From Planctomycetota bacterium (lineage in GTDB: Bacteria; Planctomycetota; Planctomycetia; Pirellulales; UBA1268): 64,000 nucleotides of DNA. The notes under the pieces are model-generated. The model was not told the DNA's origin. It saw only the letters and a list, made by a program, of their open reading frames with translations, and made no database searches. Positions 9,119-16,105 of this stretch are shown piece after piece. Every line of letters starts with the position of its first letter. Position 1 is the stretch's first letter. The stretch covers positions 1 through 64,000 of the forward strand of contig QWOQ01000016.1 in the NCBI GenBank assembly GCA_003669585.1, read 5' to 3'. The translations under genes were made by a program, and so were the position numbers.

Positions 9119-9943
9119 ATGGGCGACTCAATTAAAAGGTTCCTACGTGCGGCCCATTTGTATTGGCAGTTTCTCGATGAAGCCAACCGGATGCCTGAGC
9201 TTCCGCCCCCGTGGGTCTGCCCGTTGCAATGCTGGTGGCCCCGAAGTGAGAGAGAACCCAAGATGGAGTCTGCGGCATATTGGCCCGACGCTGAAGGTGA
9301 CCGGCACCGAGCGAGAGGGCCTTCAATAGACGACCTTGAACGGCTTGCCGAAGAGGCAGGCCGAGAGGCAGGGGTATGGGAGCACAGTAGTCCAGACGTG
9401 CGGAAAAAAATCCGGACATTGCTTGAGAAGACGATAGCGCTCCCGCTTGATTACGACATGAAGGCTTATCCCGCCGCCGTCGATATATGGTTTGAAGAGT
9501 ACAGAGAACTCAAGCCATACCGTGATGAGCCAATGCCCACGGCGCCCGCAACGGTCATCACGGCGCCCAAACGGAGCACTGACACCAAGACAGATGCGCT
9601 TTATGAGGTGTTTAGCATTTACACAGACGGGTCATCTGACGATCGATTTAAAGAAATGGCCCGCATCGTGTCAAACGACGATCTCACGCTTGACGAAAAG
9701 TTGTGGGCGATTCATAAGCTGATACCGATTCCGTCCAGCGTGTCGGCGGAAAAACTGGGTAAAGCGTTCGGAGTAACCAAGGCGGCAATCCAAAAAACTT
9801 CGTGGTATCTAGAGTGCCGCAAGGGTGAACAGACGAAGGAATTTTCCCGCCGGCGGGGGAATCACGTCGAACGTGGAAAAGAACGTAAAGACCTACCCCG
9901 AAAAACTGGAACCCAATACAAATCGGAGGATTGGGACAAATAG
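9119..9943 (+). CDS. Island protein with possible C-terminal HTH, function unknown
   Basis: The 274-residue product starts at an ATG preceded by a GAGAGG-like site. The N-terminal third is rich in Trp, Pro and acidic residues (AAHLYWQFLDEANRMPELPP). The middle is helical and charged, and residues about 215-240 (SAEKLGKAFGVTKAAIQKTSWY) look like a helix-turn-helix, followed by a very basic tail ending in a Lys/Arg-rich segment. It may be a DNA-binding regulator or replication helper of the island. It is divergent from the small terminase gene, with 211 bp between the two start codons. I do not recognise a family. Confidence 0.6.
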   Translation: MGDSIKRFLRAAHLYWQFLDEANRMPELPPPWVCPLQCWWPRSEREPKMESAAYWPDAEGDRHRARGPSIDDLERLAEEAGREAGVWEHSSPDVRKKIRTLLEKTIALPLDYDMKAYPAAVDIWFEEYRELKPYRDEPMPTAPATVITAPKRSTDTKTDALYEVFSIYTDGSSDDRFKEMARIVSNDDLTLDEKLWAIHKLIPIPSSVSAEKLGKAFGVTKAAIQKTSWYLECRKGEQTKEFSRRRGNHVERGKERKDLPRKTGTQYKSEDWDK

Positions 9944-9968
9944 TGCATGCCTAGTCGTCATGCCCATC

Positions 9969-10088
9969 TTACCGGCAACTGGTTGCCGGTAAGTTGCCGG
10001 ATAACAAAATTCCCAACAATTCCTAGCCGCATATCACAGTGGTTTGCGGCTTTTTGCATGCGCCGTTGGTTGCCGATTTCGGTTGCCG
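9969..10088 (+). repeat. Palindrome and repeated GGTTGCCG motifs upstream of the island operon
   Basis: A perfect inverted repeat with 11-base arms and a 2-base centre lies at 9969-9992. Its right arm contains GTTGCCGG, which recurs at 9993-10000. GGTTGCCG occurs again at 10068-10075 and 10081-10088, so four copies lie within 120 bp directly before the excisionase-like gene at 10150. Such iterated sites could be an operator for an island regulator or iterons of a replication origin. The palindrome could also act as a terminator for the gene ending at 9943, although no T-run follows. Confidence 0.55.
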
Positions 10089-10149
10089 CGGGGGGCTTCT
10101 TAATAGCGGGCTTGCATGTCCGCAACGACGCCACCCTGAGGATTCCATC

Positions 10150-10371
10150 ATGTCGAAGCCTTCGATCGGACCGCTTGCCGTTCGCCCCCGTGCGGCGGCA
10201 AAAATTCTCGGCATTTCCGAGAGAACTCTATGGAGCCTATCTGCCCCAAGAGGCAATATCCCGTGCGCCCGGATCGGTCACGGAAAACGGAAAAGCGTTC
10301 TGTATTCCCTTGTGCACGTTCAGGCCTGGCTAGCGGATCAAACCGCGAAGCAGGAAGGGGGTGCAGCATGA
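10150..10371 (+). CDS. Excisionase/AlpA-like helix-turn-helix protein
   Basis: This 73-residue protein starts at an ATG 8 bases after GAGG. Residues about 12-55 form a MerR/HTH_17-type domain: AAAKILGISERTLW, then a short wing and IPCARIGHGKRKSVLYSLVHVQAWL. Small proteins of this kind act as excisionases or as AlpA-like transcription activators in prophages and chromosomal islands. It is the first gene of the overlapping operon and its TGA overlaps the ATG of the next gene by four bases. Given the integrase in the same element, a role in excision or island induction is likely, but regulation only of the operon is also possible. Confidence 0.75.
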   Translation: MSKPSIGPLAVRPRAAAKILGISERTLWSLSAPRGNIPCARIGHGKRKSVLYSLVHVQAWLADQTAKQEGGAA

Positions 10372-10544
10372 CGCTCGAACCAATTGGCAATGGGATCAGC
10401 CGGTCAGGGGTGAAAAAGCGAATCCGCTTGGAGGACCGATTCCGCTCCGCACGCCGCCGGGAAGAGAGGCTAGGGAGGAAGTTTGTGAAAGAGCAGCTGG
10501 TCTTCGATTGGTACTTATCTACGGATCGGAGGGACGCGACATGA
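10368..10544 (+). CDS. Small basic island protein, 58 residues
   Basis: The gene is defined by ATGA overlaps at both ends, with the upstream excisionase-like gene and with the 162-residue gene downstream, which implies translational coupling. The product is strongly basic (VKKRIRLEDRFRSARRREER) and ends FDWYLSTDRRDAT. No family is recognised. The Arg-rich helix suggests nucleic-acid binding or a protein-contact role. It is too short for a confident fold assignment. Confidence 0.6.
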   Translation: MTLEPIGNGISRSGVKKRIRLEDRFRSARRREERLGRKFVKEQLVFDWYLSTDRRDAT

Positions 10545-11029
10545 CGATCCCCATCGATCTTGAAACGGAGTTTGGTCGTAGGTGGCGAATCGAGTTGGAC
10601 GAGGCGGCAGTTGGCCGGCGTGGCGACCCGTGGATGTTCCGCATCCCGTGCCGGTATGGGCACCTTTACCCTGCCGGGCCCGACCTGATTGGTGCGGCCA
10701 CCGATCACGCCGGTGCGATCGTGCGGAAACTCCGTGCGATCCCAGGTGTGGTGATCGTGGCCGACGGCGAGGACGGGTGCAACGCGGTGTTCAGCCGCGC
10801 GGCATTGCGGTACGTGGCCCGGGTCATGAAGCCTCGCTCACTTCGGAAACTCTCGGAGGCGCACGCGGCTGCCCTAGCCCTCGGCCGTCTTGTGAAAAAG
10901 TCCCATTGCCAGAGCGCGATTGGGGCAGCTGTAGGCCCGACTGGCGGGAATTTGGCAACTGATACCCACGTGGCAGAACGTCTGTCCACGGGGTCGAATT
11001 TCTCTTCAAACGGAAGGAACGTGATTTGA
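10541..11029 (+). CDS. Unknown island protein, 162 residues
   Basis: The start overlaps the preceding stop codon in an ATGA arrangement, and the end overlaps the next gene as TGATG. The product begins MTIPIDLETEFGRRWRIELDEA and contains YGHLYPAGPDLIGAATDH, an IPGVVIVADGEDGCNAVF segment and a helical C-terminal half. It has no signal peptide, membrane segment or recognised catalytic motif. Its place immediately before the polymerase pair suggests a role in island replication or its control, but this is inferred from position only. Confidence 0.6.
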   Translation: MTIPIDLETEFGRRWRIELDEAAVGRRGDPWMFRIPCRYGHLYPAGPDLIGAATDHAGAIVRKLRAIPGVVIVADGEDGCNAVFSRAALRYVARVMKPRSLRKLSEAHAAALALGRLVKKSHCQSAIGAAVGPTGGNLATDTHVAERLSTGSNFSSNGRNVI

Positions 11030-11676
11030 TGACCAAGAGCAGTCAAGTGTTTGTTAAACCGGAAGACGATGTCCACGCGTCCACTTTTGAGTCGAGCCAC
11101 CCAGCTGCGCCGAGACCGGAGCCGCCGGATCCATTCGATCCGGCAAGCTTGCGGCTGGGTGCCGATTACGGTGCGGGAATTGGTGTGAAGCGTGTGATCT
11201 CGACCGTCCCGGTCCGCAAGCCCGGGAAGCAGGAGTGGTTTCGCGTCCGGCCCGGTGAGGATTGGCGGATTGAGACTTGTATTTTCGAGCTAGAGGCGGA
11301 GCGGGAAACTTATTTAGTGGATCGCAGTTTGTGGTCGGAACTGGCGGGCGAGATTCATCCCGCCTTGGTGCTGGTCTGCGTAAATCGCGCCACCGATATT
11401 TTTCTGTGGAGGTGCAAGCTGCCCGGGCCGGATGGTCGCCCGAATGTTTGGAACGAGTCTGGATTGAGAATAGGACTGGCAGCAGAGAGCCGCTGGGTGC
11501 GAATGGCATCCAACATGGCTGCTGGTCACTACGAGCACTTCGAGCCGGTGACCGAACTCCCAGATCCTGAGTGGCCGCCGCTCACGTTCACGGAGATTCT
11601 ACGAGTGGCGTTCCGAGATCGCATGATTGACAGTCTTGAGCACCCGATCGTGCGACAGCTGCGAGGTCAGTCCTGA
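11029..11676 (+). CDS. Unknown island protein next to the polymerase, 215 residues
   Basis: The ATG at 11029 overlaps the previous stop (TGATG), and the stop overlaps the ATG of the polymerase in the same way, so the three are coupled. The N-terminus is Pro-rich and probably disordered. The centre contains ISTVPVRKPGKQEWFRVRPGE, then an alternating beta-rich segment (ALVLVCVNRATDIFLWRCKLP) and a helical end (TEILRVAFRDRMIDSLEHP). No known motif is seen. Tight coupling to the polymerase suggests a replication accessory factor such as a clamp-like or single-strand-binding protein; that is inference. Confidence 0.6.
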   Translation: MTKSSQVFVKPEDDVHASTFESSHPAAPRPEPPDPFDPASLRLGADYGAGIGVKRVISTVPVRKPGKQEWFRVRPGEDWRIETCIFELEAERETYLVDRSLWSELAGEIHPALVLVCVNRATDIFLWRCKLPGPDGRPNVWNESGLRIGLAAESRWVRMASNMAAGHYEHFEPVTELPDPEWPPLTFTEILRVAFRDRMIDSLEHPIVRQLRGQS

Positions 11677-13532
11677 TGACGCTCGACTGCTTCCAAGAAA
11701 TCTGGGCAGTGGATTCGGAGTACACCTGCGCCACCGGCTCTCGGCCTACACCGATTTGTCTGGTGGCGCAGGAGCTTCGTTCCGGTCGGCAGATGAGGTA
11801 CTGGGCCGACGAGTTGTCGCAGCTGCCGGCTGCGCCGTTTCGAACAGATAAGCGTTCTCTTTTCGTCGCCTACGCAGCGGCGGCGGAGTTCTCGGTGTTC
11901 AAAGTGCTGGGCTGGCCGGCACCAACGCGAGTGCTGGATCTTTTCTTTGAGTTCCGCGCTCTGACCAACGGGATACAGGTTCCATGCGGTATCAGCCTGT
12001 TGGGGGCGCTTGTCTACCACGGGCTCCCGTCGATGGCTGGTGTGGAGAAAGAGTCAATGCGAGGCTTGGCAATTCGAGGCGCCCCTTTCACCAGCGATGA
12101 GCGGACGGCGCTTCTGGATTACTGCGCTGAAGACGTTGAGGCGCTCGCTCGACTCCTGCCGGCGATGCTGCCCAAGATCGATCTTCCACGCGCGCTTCTT
12201 CGTGGGCGGTATGCCTGGGCGGTGGCGGGCATGGAGCATCGCGGAACGCCAATAGATGTCCCGATGTTTGAGCATCTGCGAGACCGGTGGGGGCACGTTC
12301 AATCTCAACTGGTGACAGAGGTGGACCAGCGGTACGGGGTTTTCGAGGGAACAGTTTTTAAGCGAGACCGATTCGCCAGATGGCTCGTCGCACACGGCAT
12401 CCCATGGCCTTTGATTGAGTCCGGCCAGCTGGATCTTTCGGACGATTGCTTTCGATCACAAGCGAAGGCGCATCCGTGTGTGGCGGAGCTGCGGGAGTTG
12501 CGATCGGCACTGGGGCAGATGACGCTCTTCAAGGACTTGAGCATTGGGCCGGACGGCCGCAACCGAACCAGCATCGCACCCTTTCGCGCACGAACAGGTC
12601 GCAATCAACCGTCCAACGCGAAATTTATATTCGGCCCCTCGCGTTGGCTGCGGAGTCTTATCAAACCTAAGCCAGGGATGGCTGTTGCCTATGTGGATTT
12701 CTCACAGCAAGAGTTTGGAATCGCAGCAGCGTTGTCCGGGGACTCGAGGATGGTTACAGCCTACCGCTCTGGAGACCCGTATCTGGAGTTTGGAAAACAG
12801 GCCGGCGCGATTCCGTCAGACGGCACAAAAGCCACTCACGGGGCGCAGCGAGCGTTGTTCAAGGCCTGCGTGCTGGGCGTTCAATACGGGATGGGGGCAG
12901 AGGGCCTAGCCCAGAAGATCGGCAGGCCAGTTGCCGCCGCGCGTGAACTGCTCGCGCTCCATCGCACCACCTACCCACGTTTCTGGAAGTGGTCGCAGTC
13001 TGCCGTTGATCGTGCTGGCCTTGTCGGCAGCCTCACCACTGTCTTTGGTTGGCCGATCCACGTGGGTCCATCCGCAGATCCCAAGCGTCCGGCAGTGAAC
13101 CCGCGAAGCGTTGCCAACTTTCCGTGTCAGGCCAACGGTGCAGAAATGTTGCGACTGGCTTGCTGCCTCATGGTTGAGCGTGGGATCGGTCTGTGCTGTC
13201 CGGTGCATGACGCGGTGCTGGTGGAGGGGCCGAGCGACCAAATCGAACACGTGGTAGCGCAAACCAAATTGGCGATGTCGGAAGCCTCACAGGCAGTGTT
13301 GTCGGGCTTCGAGATCGGCTGTGATGCTGAGATTGTGCGATGGCCAGACAGGTATGTGGATCAGGCTGGCGAGGACTTCTGGAATACGGTGACGCGTTTG
13401 GCTGGCAACCTCGTTAAACCAGCCGATGAAGTTCGGCACGATAGCCGTAGTAGTTCGGCAATCCTGCCGAACCGTACTGGTCTCTTAAGAGAATCTATTA
13501 AAGAGATCTTTTCTAGTAATGAGGGTAAGTGA
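11676..13532 (+). CDS. Phage-type family A DNA polymerase with 3'-5' exonuclease domain
   Basis: The 618-residue protein lacks the N-terminal 5' nuclease of cellular Pol I. Residues about 8-165 are a DnaQ-like proofreading domain: D13-S-E15 (Exo I) and Y149CAED153 (Exo III). The polymerase domain has motif A D341FSQQE346, motif B with R392, K396 and Y404 in RALFKACVLGVQYG, the QANGAEML segment and motif C V510HDAVLVE. The two catalytic aspartates (341 and 512) are kept, but the usual motif C VHDE reads VHDA. It probably replicates the island. Both ends overlap neighbouring genes (TGATG). The usual helicase and primase partners are not found in the island. Confidence 0.9.
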   Translation: MTLDCFQEIWAVDSEYTCATGSRPTPICLVAQELRSGRQMRYWADELSQLPAAPFRTDKRSLFVAYAAAAEFSVFKVLGWPAPTRVLDLFFEFRALTNGIQVPCGISLLGALVYHGLPSMAGVEKESMRGLAIRGAPFTSDERTALLDYCAEDVEALARLLPAMLPKIDLPRALLRGRYAWAVAGMEHRGTPIDVPMFEHLRDRWGHVQSQLVTEVDQRYGVFEGTVFKRDRFARWLVAHGIPWPLIESGQLDLSDDCFRSQAKAHPCVAELRELRSALGQMTLFKDLSIGPDGRNRTSIAPFRARTGRNQPSNAKFIFGPSRWLRSLIKPKPGMAVAYVDFSQQEFGIAAALSGDSRMVTAYRSGDPYLEFGKQAGAIPSDGTKATHGAQRALFKACVLGVQYGMGAEGLAQKIGRPVAAARELLALHRTTYPRFWKWSQSAVDRAGLVGSLTTVFGWPIHVGPSADPKRPAVNPRSVANFPCQANGAEMLRLACCLMVERGIGLCCPVHDAVLVEGPSDQIEHVVAQTKLAMSEASQAVLSGFEIGCDAEIVRWPDRYVDQAGEDFWNTVTRLAGNLVKPADEVRHDSRSSSAILPNRTGLLRESIKEIFSSNEGK

Positions 13533-13945
13533 TGGAGATAAGAATTGAAAACTACCAAGCTTCCTCTGCTAAGGAGTTGCCTTCAGCCCCCACAGGCAAG
13601 AGGAAGAGTCGGAGAACAGATCCGTTCCTACGCGGCCCCGTTCCAATGGAATGGTTGTCCTCGGCAAGCGCTCTCTGCAAGAGCGCATTGCCCGTCGGGC
13701 TAGCTCTCTGGTTTTTACGTGGAGTTATGGGCAAGCAGTGCCCCGTGAAGTTCACTTCGGCTGCGCGGCGGTCGATGCGGTTGACCAGGGAGCAGAGCCG
13801 GCGAGGTATCCCTGCCCTCGAAGCGGCCGGTCTGTTGCGGGTGGTGAAGGGTGGTCGAGGCCGCTGCACAGTTGTGGAAATCATAGAAACGTTGCGAGAG
13901 TGTCACATAGACGGTGGGATGGGGGGTGCTAAAAGTGTTGAATGA
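13532..13945 (+). CDS. Winged-helix-like island protein, last gene of operon
   Basis: The ATG at 13532 overlaps the polymerase stop and follows GAGGG by 6 bases; an in-frame GTG at 13529 is less likely. The 137-residue protein has a basic, probably disordered N-terminal 35 residues, then PMEWLSSASALCKSALPVGLALWFLRG, a helical segment (RRSMRLTREQSRRGIPALEAAGLL) and a short beta-wing (LRVVKGGRGRCTVVEI). This arrangement matches winged-helix proteins that act as replication initiators or repressors in mobile elements. The exact family is not certain. Confidence 0.6.
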   Translation: MEIRIENYQASSAKELPSAPTGKRKSRRTDPFLRGPVPMEWLSSASALCKSALPVGLALWFLRGVMGKQCPVKFTSAARRSMRLTREQSRRGIPALEAAGLLRVVKGGRGRCTVVEIIETLRECHIDGGMGGAKSVE

Positions 13946-14512
13946 GTTTACGCAGACCGCTTGTTACAGCCGCACGCGCAGATCCGTTGCAGACAGGAAA
14001 TGGACGGAATGAAAAACCCGCAATGCCACAGGTTTTTCTTTCTGCAGGTGGTTAGGTTTCGTCGTTGAGTCGTGCAAAAATAAGTCTGACCAACAACGCA
14101 TAACACACCTACAGCAAAAAGAACAATCATATGAGCGTCCTTCGATCACAAAAACAAAAGACAAAACATGATCTGGTTTTTTATGCAACTCAACTCAATC
14201 GTGGCAAGGTCACGGGAAACATCACGCGGTGCTTTAACGCTCGCTGATCTGAATCCATGGCTGACCCGCGAAGCCTCGCCGCCAAAAGAAGTTGACGCAT
14301 AACGGTATCAACCATTGAACTCAAAACCATGCCGCGTAAAAAAATATTTTCTGAACAGATGCAATCGACTATGGTTCACAGCAGTGGTGAGAGAGCATAG
14401 CGTTTGGAATGCATCAACTTCGTACGACTGATTTTTTTTGAATTCGTAGCGAGCGGATTGTTCACGGATGAATATGATCGACTGACAGACATCAACTGAG
14501 GGGGGAAACAAA
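13946..14512 (+). other. 567-bp non-coding stretch of the island
   Basis: No convincing gene is seen on either strand. The stretch is more A+T rich than its surroundings, with several A and T runs (for example near 14336-14345 and 14430-14440). Near its left end is a hairpin followed by Ts (14011-14040). It separates the replication operon from the integrase and is a candidate for the attachment-core neighbourhood, integrase binding sites or an origin. The integrase promoter should lie in its right part. Confidence 0.5.
14011..14040 (+). terminator. Candidate terminator of the island operon
   Basis: GAAAAACC at 14011-14018 pairs with GGTTTTTC at 14031-14038 around a 12-base loop, and the descending arm is T-rich. 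It lies 66 bp after the last operon gene. The stem is A/T rich and therefore weak, so this is only a candidate. Confidence 0.4.
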
Positions 14513-15883
14513 ATGGCATCGATGTGCAGAGACAAAGGGCGCAGCGGCACTCTGATCCGGATTCTGTTTCACGACGCCAATGGTGATCGGAAATCGATCC
14601 GGCTTGGAAAAGTTCCGATCAAGGTAGGCGAGGAGTGGACGCGAAAAATCACCACCATTGAGTCGTGCTTCGAAGGAGGAGTCTCCTTCCCGTCTGAGAT
14701 GACGGCATGGCTGCGTGATCTGCCAGATGTGACCTACGCGAAATTCTCAAAAGCAGGACTGGTGCCGGCGCGAAAGAAAGCACAGTCGTGCACACTCGCC
14801 GGCATGTGTGATCGATTTCTGGAGAAGTCTGTCTGCAAGCCCGGCACGCTGCTGATCTACAAGCAGACGATCGATTCCATGCTCAGGCACTTTGGGGCGA
14901 CAATCGCTTTGGTCGACATCACGGCGGAGCGAGCTGACGGCTGGCGTCGATGGCTGAGTGAGCCACACATGATGACATTTGGTCGAGGGAGAAAGCAGTC
15001 GGTACGACGCCTTGCCGTTGCGACGCAGGCGAAGCGAGTAGAGGTGTGCAGGCAGATTTTCAGACAGGCAGTTCGTTGGGAAGTAATCAACAAAAATCCT
15101 TTCGAAGGTGTTCTCGGAGGCTCGAAGGTAAATCATTCTCGCCAACGAATGATCTCGTTGCCGATGATCGAGGCGATTCTCGAAAATTGTCCCAATCATG
15201 AATGGCGAGCGATCTTTGCTTTGTGCCGATATGCCGGCTTACGTTGCCCGTCCGAGTTTGTCGGATTGACTTGGGCGGATGTGGACTGGGAGCGTGGGGC
15301 GCTGCGAGTAAAGAGCCCCAAAACCGAACATCATCCGGGGCATGAATCGCGACTGGTGCCGGTTGTTCCTGCCCTCCGGAGGGTGCTAGAAGACTGCTTT
15401 GAGGCTGCGCCAGTGGGTTCTGTGCTGATTGTCCCGAGACTCCGGAGCAGTCGCTCAAACCTGCGCACTCATGCCGTGCGAATCATCGAGAAGGCCGGGG
15501 TACAGCCGTGGCCCAAGATATTTCAGAACATGCGGAGCAGTTGCGAGACTGCATGGCTGGAGCAGTATCCCGTTGCATCAGTGGCGGGATGGCTCGGACA
15601 CTCACGCGAGGTGTGCATGAAACACTACGCTCAAGTCTTGCCGGAGCATTTTGAATCTGCTGTGAATGGCGACAGAGAAAAAGCGGCGCATTTTCCGGCG
15701 CAGCAAGTAGCCGCAGAGGGTGTATTTCATGTTGCGGCGAGTCGCACGACGAAAAACAGTGACGATGAAAATGCTCTTGAAAACAAGGCTTTTCAGGCTG
15801 TAGAAGAGAATAATGAAGAAACAAAAAATCGGGGCGACACGATTCGAACGTGCGGCCTCTACGTCCCGAACGTAGCGCTCTAG
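14513..15883 (+). CDS. Tyrosine recombinase (integrase) of the island
   Basis: A strong GAGGGGGG site precedes the ATG. The 456-residue product has an N-terminal SAM-like core-binding domain (about 90-200, CDRFLEKSVCKPGTLLIYK) and a C-terminal catalytic domain. Recognisable are the first Arg in RYAGLRCPSEFVGLTW, a Lys in VKSPKTEHH, an Arg in FQNMRSSCETAWL, WLGHS and the nucleophile Tyr in MKHYAQV. The box usually reading HxLR has no His here. The last residues (GDTIRTCGLYVPNVAL) are encoded by the antisense of tRNA-Pro and the stop lies inside the tRNA, which marks the integration junction. It catalyses site-specific integration and excision. Confidence 0.92.
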   Translation: MASMCRDKGRSGTLIRILFHDANGDRKSIRLGKVPIKVGEEWTRKITTIESCFEGGVSFPSEMTAWLRDLPDVTYAKFSKAGLVPARKKAQSCTLAGMCDRFLEKSVCKPGTLLIYKQTIDSMLRHFGATIALVDITAERADGWRRWLSEPHMMTFGRGRKQSVRRLAVATQAKRVEVCRQIFRQAVRWEVINKNPFEGVLGGSKVNHSRQRMISLPMIEAILENCPNHEWRAIFALCRYAGLRCPSEFVGLTWADVDWERGALRVKSPKTEHHPGHESRLVPVVPALRRVLEDCFEAAPVGSVLIVPRLRSSRSNLRTHAVRIIEKAGVQPWPKIFQNMRSSCETAWLEQYPVASVAGWLGHSREVCMKHYAQVLPEHFESAVNGDREKAAHFPAQQVAAEGVFHVAASRTTKNSDDENALENKAFQAVEENNEETKNRGDTIRTCGLYVPNVAL

Positions 15884-15903
15884 CCAGGCTGAGCTACGCC
15901 CCG
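15829..15903 (-). tRNA. tRNA-Pro (anticodon CGG), integration target
   Basis: On the minus strand the sequence folds as a 75-nt tRNA. The acceptor stem pairs CGGGGCG with CGCCCCG and has A as discriminator. The D-arm includes GCTC and GAGC, the anticodon stem-loop is CTACG-TTCGGGA-CGTAG giving anticodon CGG, and the T-loop is TTCGAAT. CCA is not encoded. Its 3' end points towards the island, and the integrase gene reads into it, so the island uses this tRNA as attachment site. Confidence 0.93.
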
Positions 15904-16105
15904 ATTGTGATTTGTAAATAAAGAAACATCAGAAAACGTTTCGCATGCTCGTTCAAGTTCAAGTGTGAACTTAAACATTTCGAATGATCGCTTCAGTCAC
16001 GGAGCGTACACCCCAAAGTCCACGGCGACAACCGAAGCAGCGCCACGGCCACTATATATATGACGACATGTCTCCACCGTTCGTACGAGGACTCATTCAA
16101 TGCTT

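Larger units (their letters stand above)
8440..15883 (+). mobile_element. Phage-satellite-like island integrated at tRNA-Pro
   Basis: The island spans roughly 7.4 kb. From left to right it carries a P27-type small terminase on the minus strand, an unknown HTH protein, a six-gene overlapping operon (excisionase-like HTH, 58, 162 and 215-residue unknowns, family A DNA polymerase, winged-helix-like protein), a 567-bp non-coding stretch and a tyrosine integrase. The integrase frame ends inside the antisense of tRNA-Pro, whose 3' end faces the island, as expected for integration at a tRNA 3' end. No large terminase, portal, capsid or tail gene is present. This gene set resembles phage-inducible chromosomal islands (int, alpA-like regulator, replication gene, terS). 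The left boundary is estimated; no copy of the tRNA end was found there. Confidence 0.7.
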
